Origin: Flavobacteriales bacterium
Lineage (GTDB): Bacteria; Bacteroidota; Bacteroidia; Flavobacteriales_D; Sanyastnellaceae
Direction: 5' to 3'
Length of the DNA stretch: 60,256 nt
Assembly: GCA_015665315.1 (NCBI GenBank)
Contig: JADFAK010000027.1
Location: forward strand, 1-60,256
Under the pieces are notes generated by a model, which saw only the letters and a program-made list of their open reading frames with translations, was not told the DNA's origin and did no database searches. Positions 38,095 through 47,991 of this stretch are shown in pieces. Position numbers and translations under genes: made by a program. The number at the start of each line of letters is the position of its first letter. Position 1 is the stretch's first letter.

Positions 38095-39063
38095 ATGAAA
38101 AAAATACTTTTTCTAGCTGTAATAGTAACTCTCTCTTTAGGTGCAACTGCGCAGTACAAGTGGGATTATGGCGCATCCATAGGGGTGTCCAACTATCTCG
38201 GCGATATAGGCGGACAAGAAAAGACGCGACGAGATTTCGTGGTGGATATGCACTTGAACCGTACGCATATTGCAGCTGGACTATATGGTCGGTATAAATT
38301 TGGTAAGCGACTTTCGGTGGCTGCAAATTTCTCCTACCTACATATTCGTGATGCGGACAACAAGTCTACCAATCCAGCGAGAAGAGCTCGTAACCTAAAT
38401 TTCAGAAATAACATTTTTGAGTTGGGAATACGCGGTGAGTTAACCATTTTCTACGACAATGATGTCGGGGGAAGAGGCTACTACAATCCAGACTTTAAGT
38501 TCTACCTATTTGGTGGTGTGGCTGGATTCCATCACAATCCTCAAGGACAGATCTTCAAAGAAGGCGAGCTCCAATATGGTGGTGAGTGGTTTAAGTTGCG
38601 TCCTTGGGAGACTGAAGGTGTTGCCTACAGCAGGTTTAGTGTAGCGATTCCTGCGGGAATTGGTTTGTACTTTACCTTCGACAAGATTTGGAGAATTGGT
38701 TGGGAGTTAAGTTGGAGAACAACATTTACTGATTATCTCGACGACATCTCGACAGTATACATTGATCCTGCGTTGCTTCCGAGCGATCAGGCGCGTGAGT
38801 ACTACTCACAAACCTATGATGGCTTGGTTCAAGAAATCAACAACGACCCAACATTGGATGCGGAGTTGAGTGTGAATCAATTCGTATACCTTGGCGACGG
38901 CGCTGCCCCGAACAAGCGCGGACAAGCTGAAAACAACGATAGCTACTTGAGTACTCAATTTACTATTGGAAGAGTTATTCGAGGTAGAAGTCAGTTCTAC
39001 AGAAAGAAATACAGTTGGTTAAGAAGCCGCACAGGATCTCGACGATCTAGAGCGAAGTTCTAA
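38095..39063 (+). CDS. DUF6089-family outer-membrane beta-barrel protein
   Basis: The protein has 322 residues with signal peptide ending ATAQ (about 20). The mature N-terminus WDYGASIGVSNYLGDIGG and the alternating pattern (FGKRLSVAANFSYLHIRD, FELGIRGELTIFY, FKFYLFGGVAGFHHNP, FSVAIPAGIGLYFTFDKIWRIGWELSWRTTFTDYLDDISTVY) show an 8-strand-like barrel of the DUF6089 family, common in Bacteroidota. The C-terminus is strongly basic (RRKKYSWLRSRTGSRRSRAKF-like). Role unknown; it is a single-gene unit closed by a terminator. Confidence 0.9.
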   Translation: MKKILFLAVIVTLSLGATAQYKWDYGASIGVSNYLGDIGGQEKTRRDFVVDMHLNRTHIAAGLYGRYKFGKRLSVAANFSYLHIRDADNKSTNPARRARNLNFRNNIFELGIRGELTIFYDNDVGGRGYYNPDFKFYLFGGVAGFHHNPQGQIFKEGELQYGGEWFKLRPWETEGVAYSRFSVAIPAGIGLYFTFDKIWRIGWELSWRTTFTDYLDDISTVYIDPALLPSDQAREYYSQTYDGLVQEINNDPTLDAELSVNQFVYLGDGAAPNKRGQAENNDSYLSTQFTIGRVIRGRSQFYRKKYSWLRSRTGSRRSRAKF

Positions 39064-39082
39064 TCCAGACAAAATAGCATTG

Positions 39083-39110
39083 AAAAGGCTACTTGAAAGA
39101 GTAGCCTTTT
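39083..39110. terminator. Two-way rho-independent terminator
   Basis: A perfect 11-bp stem (AAAAGGCTACT with AGTAGCCTTTT) around a 6-base loop, followed by T's; the leading A's serve the other strand. It lies between the DUF6089 gene and the convergent end of the glycan operon. Confidence 0.88.
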
Positions 39111-39172
39111 TTTGTGTCCACAAGTTAAGTGAACTATGAGTCGTGAATGGTTGCTTGCTGAGATATGGTTGA

Positions 39173-39925
39173 TTAACCCTTTTTGATGAATTGGGTGAGT
39201 TTGGAAAGAGGCTTTCTGATCATGGTGAGCGCACCCGGTTTTAACCCGTTTATTTCCCAAGCTCGTCTATCTTCCTTATTTGCGCGAATGCGGTTCTTTA
39301 AAGTCACATTGCTTTGACCACCAACTCGCATCTTTGTAATGACCCGGTTGAGGTAGCCAGTCTTCACTTCATACTTGTGCATGAAGCGCAGCATAAGCTC
39401 GTAATCGGCGGCAGATTTTAATTCGGTGTTGTAAATCCCCAGTTCCTCGTATTTCTCTTTGCGAACAAAGAAGGTCGGGTGAGGGGGCATCCATCCTTTG
39501 ACAAAGGCTCCTTTCTTGTAAGCACCAGCTTCCCAGTAGCGAATGATCTTATCTGTATGGTCACGGTCGACATAAACCAAGTCGGCGTAAAGGGCATCAC
39601 ATTCTTGTTCTTGAAATGATTTGACAACATCGGCAATTACCTGCGTGTCGGCATAAAAGTCGTCGCTATTGAGAATACCAATGATATCTCCCGTAGCTCG
39701 TTGTACACCCTTGTTCATGGCGTCATAGATTCCCTTGTCGGGCTCAGATACGGAGATGGCCACCGCATCTGCATATTTCCCCACAATGGCCATGGTGTCA
39801 TCTTTGCTTCCGCCATCGATAACGATATATTCAATGTTGTCGTAGGTCTGCCCAGCCACAGATTGGATCGTGGCTTCAATAGTTTCGGCGCTATTCCACG
39901 CGATAGTTATAATGGAGACTTTCAT
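39173..39925 (-). CDS. Glycosyltransferase family 2
   Basis: The protein has 250 residues with the GT-A fold: MKVSIITIAWNSAETIEATIQS, then IEYIVIDGGSKDDT and the metal-binding region GIYDAMNKGVQRATGDIIGILNSDDFY. It transfers one sugar from a nucleotide donor on the cytoplasmic face of the membrane. The C-terminus is basic. It is the last gene of the glycan operon, overlapping the acyltransferase before it by four bases. Donor and acceptor cannot be told. Confidence 0.93.
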   Translation of the reverse strand: MKVSIITIAWNSAETIEATIQSVAGQTYDNIEYIVIDGGSKDDTMAIVGKYADAVAISVSEPDKGIYDAMNKGVQRATGDIIGILNSDDFYADTQVIADVVKSFQEQECDALYADLVYVDRDHTDKIIRYWEAGAYKKGAFVKGWMPPHPTFFVRKEKYEELGIYNTELKSAADYELMLRFMHKYEVKTGYLNRVITKMRVGGQSNVTLKNRIRANKEDRRAWEINGLKPGALTMIRKPLSKLTQFIKKG

Positions 39926-40479
39926 GATTTGAATACGCGTTCCTTGATTTTGATTGCTGGATTACCTTGGTAGATCATATAAGGTTCAAGGTTGGAGGTG
40001 GCAACACTATTTACGGTGAGAATACTGTGGGATTTGCATTTTACACCCGGACACACCACTGCATGCGCGCCCACCCAGGCTCCTTCTTCGAGTTCGATCC
40101 CGCGAACAACTAGGTCGAAGGCGACTTTTTTATAGTTGTGATTTCCACACAAAAGCATGGCTCCTTGCGAAATGCAGCAATTGTCACCTAGCTTGATCAT
40201 GGCCAAGTTATCGATCCATACTTCCTCGCCAATCCATACATTGTCGCCTATCTCCAAGTTCCAAGGATATTTAATATTGACGTTGGGCTTGATGACCACA
40301 CCTTTTCCAACTTTGGCACCAAACATTCGAAGAATAGAGATTTTTACCCCACCAAAAATGAACATCGCATTCTTGAAGAGTATCGAATTGATGGAATACC
40401 AAACGATTCGTTTGATCCTCCCGCCAGGTTGATACCAGTCGTTGTTGTATTGGCTTAGATCAGTTTTTAGTTGTTGCAT
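39922..40479 (-). CDS. WcaF-like hexapeptide acyltransferase
   Basis: The protein has 185 residues from the ATG at 40479; an upstream TTG would extend it into the neighbouring gene. It has a short amphipathic start (YNNDWYQPGGRIKR) and left-handed beta-helix repeats (VGKGVVIKPNVNIKYPWNLEIGDNVWIGEE, LGDNCCISQGAMLLCGNHN, GAWVGAHAVVCPGVKC), ending YQGNPAIKIKERVF. The plan matches the WcaF/colanic acid acetyltransferases that put acetyl groups on polysaccharide sugars. It overlaps the preceding glycosyltransferase by 20 bases. Confidence 0.9.
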   Translation of the reverse strand: MQQLKTDLSQYNNDWYQPGGRIKRIVWYSINSILFKNAMFIFGGVKISILRMFGAKVGKGVVIKPNVNIKYPWNLEIGDNVWIGEEVWIDNLAMIKLGDNCCISQGAMLLCGNHNYKKVAFDLVVRGIELEEGAWVGAHAVVCPGVKCKSHSILTVNSVATSNLEPYMIYQGNPAIKIKERVFKS

Positions 40480-41629
40480 TGTTGGGTAAAAATAAATTAT
40501 TGTTCGCAGACCGTGCTTTAGGGTCCTCTGCAATTTGTTGACCAAGTTTAAAAGCTCCCTCTGCCCAGATGAGGTACTCTTCCTGGTTCATTGAAATGCA
40601 GCTTGTGATACGGTCGACAAAATTGGCCTCTTCCAAAGCGACGTCCCAACCAGCATGTTTATCGCTTAGTTGGCGCCATGGAGTTTTATCACTAATAAGT
40701 ACTGGCGTTCCTGAAAGAAAGGACTCGACGATGGAGTGGCCATAATTTTCTCCGAGTGTAGGCAAATAAAACAAATGGTTTTCGGCCAGCTTTTGGGCAA
40801 TTTGATCGTGTTGAATTTCTCCTTTCAAGATGATATCGGCACACGAGATATTCTGTGCGGCGTCTTGGCATAAAGCCAAATAGTCTTGGTCGTTTTGGGT
40901 GCCAAAGATTTCCCAATGAATGCACACCTCTTCGCACTTCACGCCACGTAAAAATTCAATGGCATTGAGAATGTTTTTTTCTGGGGAAATTCGTGCAACG
41001 GTGGTGATTTTGAGCAGACCTACTTCCTTCTTTGTCGGTGAGAATGAGCCAGACTTAGCAGAGATCAAATTTGGAGCAACACGAATATTGCAGCTTCCGA
41101 AGAAGTGGGCTATTTCTTTTGCTTCCTGTTCGTTCGTGGCGTGCCACCTGATGTTTTTGTACCAGCCCAAGGTCTTTGCAACCCATAGAAAAGCCTGCTT
41201 TTTCCAACCTTTTTGGGACATAGCTCCTGACTTCAGCATTCCTCTTGGGGCGAGGACAACTCGATCGCTTAACTTCAATTTTCGAATGGCCTGCATTGGC
41301 TTGATCGAGAAAGCGGCCGAAAACATGCTGTTCAGGTAGATGGCGTCGTAGTTGTGCAAGGAAAGTAGATCTTCAAATCTTTCTTGCGTTTGTTGATCGG
41401 GACTTAAGTAGATGATTTGCTCACCTACCTTTCCCTCGTTCCATTCATTGGGCGTGATAGTTGGATAAGCTTCAGACTCTCCAAGGTCGCGGTCGGATGT
41501 GATGACATGAAATTCATGGTCTAGGCGATCGACCAAGTTAGCTACCGATTGGATGGGGCCACCTGCTTTGTATCCAGGAAGGTACCAATCGCAAAGAACT
41601 GCTATTTTCAATCGCTTATTCGATTCCAT
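40460..41629 (-). CDS. GT-B glycosyltransferase (GT4 type)
   Basis: The protein has 389 residues. The acceptor half starts LKIAVLCDWYLPGYKAGGPIQSV; the donor half has ITTVARISPEKNILNAIEF and the EX7E-like motif in YLPTLGENYGHSIVESFLSGTPVLIS. That is the GT4/GT1 signature. Likely adds a sugar to the repeat unit of the surface glycan. It overlaps asnB by 14 bases. Confidence 0.93.
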   Translation of the reverse strand: MESNKRLKIAVLCDWYLPGYKAGGPIQSVANLVDRLDHEFHVITSDRDLGESEAYPTITPNEWNEGKVGEQIIYLSPDQQTQERFEDLLSLHNYDAIYLNSMFSAAFSIKPMQAIRKLKLSDRVVLAPRGMLKSGAMSQKGWKKQAFLWVAKTLGWYKNIRWHATNEQEAKEIAHFFGSCNIRVAPNLISAKSGSFSPTKKEVGLLKITTVARISPEKNILNAIEFLRGVKCEEVCIHWEIFGTQNDQDYLALCQDAAQNISCADIILKGEIQHDQIAQKLAENHLFYLPTLGENYGHSIVESFLSGTPVLISDKTPWRQLSDKHAGWDVALEEANFVDRITSCISMNQEEYLIWAEGAFKLGQQIAEDPKARSANNNLFLPNNATTKN

Positions 41630-43487
41630 TGCGATCCATCCAGTGGTTTAGCACTACCAAATGCCAGACTCTTGACCAGCTAACTTGGGATTTTAGGAAT
41701 TGATTCCACAAGGCCATGATTCCAGACTTATTGAACTGTTTGCGCGATGCGAGTTTGGTAATTTGTTCTTCGCACAACTCCCGAAGTTCATTTTTCATCC
41801 AATCTTCCCAAGGGAAAGTGAATCCCATTTTTGGTCGGTTTACTACTTCATCAGGCAGCAAGTCGCCCAAAGCCTCAACCAAAAGCTGCTTTTGTGTGTG
41901 CGGGTATTTGATTGTATCTCCAATGCCCGTGACGTACTCGACCAGTTTGTGATCGAGAAATGGTACGCGAACTTCAAGTGCGTGCGCCATGCTCATCTGG
42001 TCTGAATCTCGGAGCAAGACATTTTGCATGTAAGTGCTTATTTCTGCCTGGCTAACTTTGCTCAATAACGGAAGGTTAAATCCTAAGTTGCCGTGTGCTA
42101 TGGAATCGCTGAGCAGACGAAACACACTGTTTTCCGGAAGTTTTTTACTTGCGACTAGTTTTGAAACCTGCTTGTCGAGGAGAATTTGTCGGCTCAAAGG
42201 ATAGACATATTCAAAGTCTAAGTAATCCAAACCAAGCACCTCAACGAGTTTTTCGCTTGGAACTCCTGGGCGAATAGCTTTGACCAGCTTGCCAGCCAAT
42301 ACACGAAGTCCTTTCGGAAAGCTCGTAAGCCACTTTTTACCTTGCAAGTTGTGCATGCGCTTGAAGATATCGTAGCCGGCAAACAGTTCGTCTCCTCCTA
42401 GTCCCGATAAGGCCATTGTGACTCCTGCAGCTTTGGTGACTTTTGAAACGACATAGGTATTGGGCCCATCTGCACTAGGGTGGTCCATGGCATTCAAAGC
42501 TGCAGGGACTTGATCCAGAAAATCCTCAATCTTGAGTCGGATATCGGTATGATCCGTTTTAAACTTATCGGCAATCATTTGCGCCCAAGGTCCTTCGTTG
42601 AATTCTTCTTCATCGAAAGTCACGGAAAAGGTTTTGACTTGGTGAGGAGAGACTTCGCTCATCAATCCTACAATTGCACTGGAGTCTATACCTCCTGAAA
42701 GAAACGCACCAAAAGGCACGTCGGCCCTCATTCTCAGTGAGATACTGTTTTTGAGCAGTTCCTTGATCCGAGCTTTGGCCATATCTCGATCGGCGTATTG
42801 TGCACTACTATCGAGGTGCGTGGGGATGGACCAATAATTATGCACATCGACCTGATTATCCGCAATATGCACATAGTGCCCAGGTAAGATCATTTCCACG
42901 TCGGCCACCAAAGTACGCGGAGCATGGACAGTTCCATATCGCAGGTAGTCAATGAGCCCTTTGTCGTCCAGTTTTCGTGGAACCAAGTTAGATGCTAACA
43001 GGGACCGAATTTCCGAAGAGAAAAGGATTTGTTGTTTTTGCCGACTGATATACAAGGGCTTAATGCCCATCCTATCTCGGGCGAGAAAGAGTTCGTTTGA
43101 ACGGCGGTCCCAAATAGCCAGGGCAAACATACCATTCAACTTTTGCAGCATCGAAATTCCCCACTTGAGGTAGGCAGCCATTAAGACTTCTGTATCCGAT
43201 TCAGTTTTGAACGGGTAATCAGCAAGTTCTTTTTTAAGCTCTATGTAGTTGTAGATTTCACCGTTTAGAACTAGAACAGCCTCTTCATTTGTGCTATGAA
43301 AAGGTTGGTTTCCGGCGTCGCTAAGGTCGATGATTGATAATCTTCTATGGCCTAGAGCGACGTGCTCATCTGAAAAAACTCCGTCGGCATCAGGCCCTCG
43401 ATGCGCCATAGCATCGTTCATCTTTTGAATGATCGTGGAGACCTCCGTTAGTGACTCCAGACCGAAAATCCCACTAATACCGCACAT
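41616..43487 (-). CDS. asnB: Glutamine-dependent asparagine synthetase-like amidotransferase
   Basis: The protein has 623 residues. The glutaminase domain begins MCGISGIFG with catalytic Cys2 and has VLNGEIYNY and AIWDRR. The synthetase domain has the PP-loop SGGIDSS (264-270) and YDIFKRM/ALSGLGGDELFAGYD. All active-site elements are intact. In surface-sugar loci this family often amidates a uronic acid or similar group of the glycan rather than making free asparagine; the location between glycosyltransferase and epimerase genes favours that here, but plain asparagine synthesis is possible. Confidence 0.93.
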   Translation of the reverse strand: MCGISGIFGLESLTEVSTIIQKMNDAMAHRGPDADGVFSDEHVALGHRRLSIIDLSDAGNQPFHSTNEEAVLVLNGEIYNYIELKKELADYPFKTESDTEVLMAAYLKWGISMLQKLNGMFALAIWDRRSNELFLARDRMGIKPLYISRQKQQILFSSEIRSLLASNLVPRKLDDKGLIDYLRYGTVHAPRTLVADVEMILPGHYVHIADNQVDVHNYWSIPTHLDSSAQYADRDMAKARIKELLKNSISLRMRADVPFGAFLSGGIDSSAIVGLMSEVSPHQVKTFSVTFDEEEFNEGPWAQMIADKFKTDHTDIRLKIEDFLDQVPAALNAMDHPSADGPNTYVVSKVTKAAGVTMALSGLGGDELFAGYDIFKRMHNLQGKKWLTSFPKGLRVLAGKLVKAIRPGVPSEKLVEVLGLDYLDFEYVYPLSRQILLDKQVSKLVASKKLPENSVFRLLSDSIAHGNLGFNLPLLSKVSQAEISTYMQNVLLRDSDQMSMAHALEVRVPFLDHKLVEYVTGIGDTIKYPHTQKQLLVEALGDLLPDEVVNRPKMGFTFPWEDWMKNELRELCEEQITKLASRKQFNKSGIMALWNQFLKSQVSWSRVWHLVVLNHWMDRNGIE

Positions 43488-44421
43488 TTTCCGCTGGTTT
43501 TAGCGAATCAATTATTGTTTGCAGGCCGCTATTCAAAGGAATGAGTTCACGGTCCAAGATCTCCATCATTTTGGAATTATCTGGCTTCCTTCGGGTCATA
43601 TCTCCCTCTTTCAATGGAGGCAGATGTTCAATGGTCGATGTTGATCCAGTCAAATCAATTATGCGCTGGGCCAAATCGATAATAGGCGTTTCAACATCAC
43701 TTCCTATATTGACGACATCATTCACACACAAGGAATTTCGAAAGATCTTCTCGCAAGCGTCGATGTTGTCATTGATATAACAGAATGTTCTCGTCTGCTC
43801 TCCGTTGCCATAAATCGTGAGTTGCTTGCCTTTTAAAGCAGCATCCAAGAATTTATTGATCACAAAGTCCTTGCTTTGATTTGGACCGTAGGTATTGAAG
43901 AACCTGAAAATTGTGTAGTCGAGACCAAATTCTGTTTGATACGATCTCAGGAATGCTTCACCCACGTTTTTCACGATGGCGTATGGCAGTCTTGAGTTCA
44001 GTGGTGTTGTATTTTCATTTTGAGGAATCTCAAAAGGCTCTCCATACACCTCAGAAGAAGACGAGAAGAATACACGTTTTACCTGGGTGTTCTTGCTGAG
44101 ATTCAGAATGTTCTTTATCCCGTCGATATCATTGAGAACTTTTACCGGATTGAGCAGAGTTCTATTCACCCCTACCATGGCCGCGTAATGAAACACGTAG
44201 TCAAAGTTGTTGGCAAAGAACAAAGCCGATACATCGTTGTAATTGTTGACATCGCATTTGATGAAGCGGATATTCTTGAAAGGTGAGACAGGAATATTGG
44301 AAATAAGTCCGGTCAAGAGGTTGTCGGCGATTACAATTTCGTCACCGGGAAATTCGGCGAGTTTTCGAGCCATCGCGCTTCCGACAAATCCGGCTCCTCC
44401 AGTGATAAGAATCTTAGACAT
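43474..44421 (-). CDS. NAD-dependent nucleotide-sugar epimerase/dehydratase
   Basis: The protein has 315 residues, an extended short-chain dehydrogenase. It has TGGAGFVGSAMARKL (NAD loop), a Ser-rich catalytic strand FFSSSSEVYGEP and the YxxxK pair in LPYAIVKNVGEAF, then RFFNTYGPNQ and GNGEQTRTFCYINDN, the pattern of GalE, UDP-glucuronate decarboxylase and dTDP-glucose dehydratase relatives. The exact reaction cannot be set. It overlaps asnB by 14 bases. Confidence 0.92.
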   Translation of the reverse strand: MSKILITGGAGFVGSAMARKLAEFPGDEIVIADNLLTGLISNIPVSPFKNIRFIKCDVNNYNDVSALFFANNFDYVFHYAAMVGVNRTLLNPVKVLNDIDGIKNILNLSKNTQVKRVFFSSSSEVYGEPFEIPQNENTTPLNSRLPYAIVKNVGEAFLRSYQTEFGLDYTIFRFFNTYGPNQSKDFVINKFLDAALKGKQLTIYGNGEQTRTFCYINDNIDACEKIFRNSLCVNDVVNIGSDVETPIIDLAQRIIDLTGSTSTIEHLPPLKEGDMTRRKPDNSKMMEILDRELIPLNSGLQTIIDSLKPAENVRY

Positions 44422-44430
44422 GGTACAAAA

Positions 44431-45483
44431 TTACAACAATTCCAGCAGGGTCTTGGTCCATAACTGTGGACTGATCGATTTTGACAGCTCGAAACTCCTA
44501 TTTCCCATCGACTTTAGCTCGCCTGAGGAGCAGGACATCATTTTTTTCAAGGCCGACTTCAGATCATCTTGATCGCCTGCTTTATGCACGAATCCATTTT
44601 CTCCTTCTACGAGGAATTTAGAAGCTGCTCCTATTGTTGAGCTGCATATCATAGGTAATCCGGCTGCTGCCATTTCATGAACAACAACTCCCCAAGGTTC
44701 GCGATGACTGGGCAGTACAAAAACTCCAGTTTCTTCTACCAAGTCCAATAGTTTTGCCGGTTGCACAAAACCTACATGTTTAATCGCAGGATGTTCAATT
44801 CGCTGGTCCCAAAGGTCACCAGTTCCCGCGCAGATCAACTCCCAGTCATTCAGTCCTTCATCATACAATTCGATAAAAGCTTTCCATAGATCGAAAATTC
44901 CTTTGAATTCGAGATATCTGCCCACGAATAGGAACTTTTTTGGAAATTTTTCTTCGATTGTTCGTTTGCGCGCAGCGCCAGCCTTTTCAAACAAATGCGT
45001 GTCGGCACAATAGAATCCCGTTCGAATTTCTTTGAATCCTAAGTGTTGTGCAAATTCCTTTTGAGGTGCTCCTGGAACCCAAGCTTTGGAAAATTTGTTT
45101 TTGAGGAAGAGGGCACTCGTTAAAGATGCTATTCGTTGTTTGGCACTACCCACCCATTGATTATCAAGCAGCAATACGGTGGGAATATTTTGTGATTTAG
45201 CCATTCGGCAAATGCTTAAATACCCCTTGTCGATCCACCCGGAGCACAGAATAATATCTGGACCGATTTTATCCGTCAAATCCTTAAGTTGCTCGTCGCT
45301 ATAGTCCGACCGATCATAGATCTTAGTCTTTTCTAACTTACGAAATTCAAAAGGAGCCTCGCTATTCAATGGAAATCGAACTACGTGAACTTCGACATCT
45401 TCTTTCTCAAGTTGCTCGATGCATGCCAAGACGTATTCAGCAAGCTCGGTGTATAGGAACAATATTCGTTTCGTAGCACTCAT
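44431..45483 (-). CDS. GT-B glycosyltransferase (GT4 type)
   Basis: The protein has 350 residues with KFLFVGRYLEFKGIFDLWKAFIEL (start of donor half) and FVLPSHREPWGVVVHEMAAAGLPMICSSTIGA, the EX7E region. A hydrophobic N-terminal segment (KRILFLYTELAEYVLACIEQL) may lie on the membrane. It overlaps the polymerase gene by four bases. Confidence 0.92.
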   Translation of the reverse strand: MSATKRILFLYTELAEYVLACIEQLEKEDVEVHVVRFPLNSEAPFEFRKLEKTKIYDRSDYSDEQLKDLTDKIGPDIILCSGWIDKGYLSICRMAKSQNIPTVLLLDNQWVGSAKQRIASLTSALFLKNKFSKAWVPGAPQKEFAQHLGFKEIRTGFYCADTHLFEKAGAARKRTIEEKFPKKFLFVGRYLEFKGIFDLWKAFIELYDEGLNDWELICAGTGDLWDQRIEHPAIKHVGFVQPAKLLDLVEETGVFVLPSHREPWGVVVHEMAAAGLPMICSSTIGAASKFLVEGENGFVHKAGDQDDLKSALKKMMSCSSGELKSMGNRSFELSKSISPQLWTKTLLELL

Positions 45484-46763
45484 GTGACAGGTAGTAGTTT
45501 CTCAGATTCAACTGTCTCTTTTTCACCCTTCTCTCGCAATTCTTTGTTACTCTTCCAGTTGAAGTAGTACATCCACAGAAACAAAGGAAATCCATTCAAA
45601 AAATAGTGCCCTTGTCTGGCCAAATAGAGCAGGATAATCAAGGCTAGAGCGTTGGAGATAATCCAGTGTTCTTGATCGACGGAGCGTTGTTTAAAGACCC
45701 AACATTTCACGAAAAAGACAATGATGAAGATCAATCCATACAGCCCCGTTTCAGACATGATACGCAGGAACATCGAGTTGGCGTCGGCCTTGTTGAAAGT
45801 AATCTGTACTACGTTCGAGTCCAAGTTGGTAAGTGTATACTTTTCAAAAGCCACGGCATGCGAACCTAAGCCGGTGCCGAATAGGGGATGTCTGATGAAG
45901 TTTTCTGTGGCAATGTGGTAGTTGTTGTACAAAACGAAGCTAGAACCATGGACGTCATAGTCTCGGATGTTTTGCTTAGAGAAAACCTCGATCGTACCGT
46001 CGTAACGCTCTTGGAACTCAGGAATTTCTTCGTAGGCATACTTGAATCCAAAGAAGAAAATAGGCACGAAGACAATGGCATATTTGAAAAAGCCAAAATT
46101 CAGCAGTAAGAATAAAACGGTAAGGAAAATCCCCAGAATTCCTAAGCTTGAGAAGGTGAGAAGGTAAGCGATGATAATTACAATTTCTCTCCATTGGGCA
46201 CGAAATCTAAATGGGCTAGCAAGCATTTTTTGGATGCTGGCAAAAAATGCCGGGGCGATAACAGCCGCGAAATATGATGGTTCACTGAAGATGGAATTCA
46301 TCCGAATGCCAATTCCACCAGCTGTATATCCCCATTTATTGAGAAACCACGAGTAATCGTAGCCAAATTTAAAGCCGATTTGATAAGAAATGATCTGAAT
46401 GATTCCAATGATGGAGACTATCACACATCCTTTCAAATACAGATTGAAAATGCGCTTTATATCGAAGTCGTATAGCTGGACTACATAATAGTAGAAAACG
46501 ACTGAAGAAAAGAATCCGATAAATATCTTGGTGAAAAGTGCCGCTTCATTGTCGCCGGTCTGCACATAAATTAACCCACTGATGATCAAAGGTGCAAAAA
46601 TCATGAGCGGTAATTTCGGGATGCCGTATTTTGAAATAAAAACGGGCAAGAAAAGCGCAAGTACCAAGTAGGTGATATACCCTTCAAACGGTTGCTTGAA
46701 GAAAACGTACGAACTGATAAAGACCGTACTGAATATCAGTAAATTGATTAATTTTTGCTTCAT
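45480..46763 (-). CDS. Wzy-like O-antigen/capsule polymerase (O-antigen ligase family)
   Basis: The protein has 427 residues with about ten to twelve membrane helices. The large outside loop (about 255-325) has GSSFVLYNNYHIATENFIRHPLFGTGLGSHAVAF, the NxxL-x-x-HP-x-x-G-x-G-x-G pattern of the O-antigen ligase/Wzy superfamily. It should join lipid-linked repeat units in the periplasm. A Wzx flippase is not seen in the window. Four-base overlaps on both sides place it in the operon. Confidence 0.88.
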   Translation of the reverse strand: MKQKLINLLIFSTVFISSYVFFKQPFEGYITYLVLALFLPVFISKYGIPKLPLMIFAPLIISGLIYVQTGDNEAALFTKIFIGFFSSVVFYYYVVQLYDFDIKRIFNLYLKGCVIVSIIGIIQIISYQIGFKFGYDYSWFLNKWGYTAGGIGIRMNSIFSEPSYFAAVIAPAFFASIQKMLASPFRFRAQWREIVIIIAYLLTFSSLGILGIFLTVLFLLLNFGFFKYAIVFVPIFFFGFKYAYEEIPEFQERYDGTIEVFSKQNIRDYDVHGSSFVLYNNYHIATENFIRHPLFGTGLGSHAVAFEKYTLTNLDSNVVQITFNKADANSMFLRIMSETGLYGLIFIIVFFVKCWVFKQRSVDQEHWIISNALALIILLYLARQGHYFLNGFPLFLWMYYFNWKSNKELREKGEKETVESEKLLPVT

Positions 46764-47980
46764 TTCTTGGCTTCGTCACCGCTGAGGACTCGGGAGAATT
46801 TACTTTTCATGCGAATGAATCGATGTTCGAAGTAAGTGTACGAAAGCCACGAAACTCCAATCGTCAAGACAGTTGCTATCACGTAAACCAACAATCCATC
46901 AGTAAAGGTAAAGACATTCTCTTTGCCCATAGCCCATTTGTAAAAATGGATGGTGAATACAACCACCATTAAATGGTACATATAGATGCCGTACGAGATT
47001 TTTCCGAGCGTATCGAAGAGTTTGTATTCCAGTTTGAGCAGACTCTTAGGATTGGTCGAAACGTTGAGTATAATAATGAGGAAACACACTCCGAATACCA
47101 AATGCGCACCATCTTGAACCATTGCTGGAGTTAAATATAACAAGGCAATGATCCCCACGAAGGACATTATTTGGGCGGTTGTTGATCTCATCAATGCCAG
47201 GATCCTTTCTTTCTTGTAGTACAGTAACCATGCTCCCAATGCGCCAATGGCCATGCATTCGATTTTACTCATGGCCAAGAATTTCTTCAATACCAACATC
47301 CATTCAGGCGAATAAAAGCGCGTAGTAATCACGACTCCTGCTTTTACCGCGAGCAAAACTCCTGTCACCCAAAGAATCGCATGAAGTGGTTTTTTGAAGA
47401 ATCGGATGAGCAAAGGCCAAATTAAGTAGAACTGTTCCTCCACACCGATAGACCAACTTTGACCGATGTTGGGCACTGCTTGAAACATGGAGTAGCCCAA
47501 ATTCGGGAAGATGGCCAAGTAAGTCCAGAAATTCCCCCAGAAGTTTACTTGGAGCTCTTCAGTCTGACCAGGAACGTAGAAAAAATCAAAGTTGGGGAGC
47601 ACAAAAAAGCCTAGAATGAACAAGAAGTAGTAAAGCGGCCAAATGCGAAAAATTCGTCTCAAATAGAAATTTTTCACGGAGATGTGACCTACGTTTTCTC
47701 TTTCAACGTAAAGCAAGTAAGTGATTAGGAAGCCACTTAAGACGAAGAAGAAAATCACGCCAAGCGGACCGGCTTCAGCGACCAATGGATTGAGCCAGTT
47801 GATATCGCCATCCAGAATATGCCGCAAGGGATAACTCGTGATCGTTCGCCCTGGATCGTACCAGTTATTGTTGAAGCCAAGGTACTTCTTCATGAGCTCG
47901 ACATGTGTCACTATAACCGCGAAGGCCGCGAAAAATCGCAGTCCGTTCAAACCCGGGAAGTATACACGTGTTGCACTCAT
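46760..47980 (-). CDS. Membrane acyltransferase 3 (OafA/YrhL family)
   Basis: The protein has 406 residues and about ten helices. The start YFPGLNGLRFFAAFAVIVTHVELM holds the family's catalytic His and the GLRFFAA motif; FFFVLSGFLITYLL and VGEEQFYLIWPLLI follow. It moves an acyl group, usually acetyl, to a sugar on the outer face of the inner membrane. It overlaps the polymerase by four bases. Confidence 0.93.
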   Translation of the reverse strand: MSATRVYFPGLNGLRFFAAFAVIVTHVELMKKYLGFNNNWYDPGRTITSYPLRHILDGDINWLNPLVAEAGPLGVIFFFVLSGFLITYLLYVERENVGHISVKNFYLRRIFRIWPLYYFLFILGFFVLPNFDFFYVPGQTEELQVNFWGNFWTYLAIFPNLGYSMFQAVPNIGQSWSIGVEEQFYLIWPLLIRFFKKPLHAILWVTGVLLAVKAGVVITTRFYSPEWMLVLKKFLAMSKIECMAIGALGAWLLYYKKERILALMRSTTAQIMSFVGIIALLYLTPAMVQDGAHLVFGVCFLIIILNVSTNPKSLLKLEYKLFDTLGKISYGIYMYHLMVVVFTIHFYKWAMGKENVFTFTDGLLVYVIATVLTIGVSWLSYTYFEHRFIRMKSKFSRVLSGDEAKK

Positions 47981-47991
47981 TCAAGCGTGTG

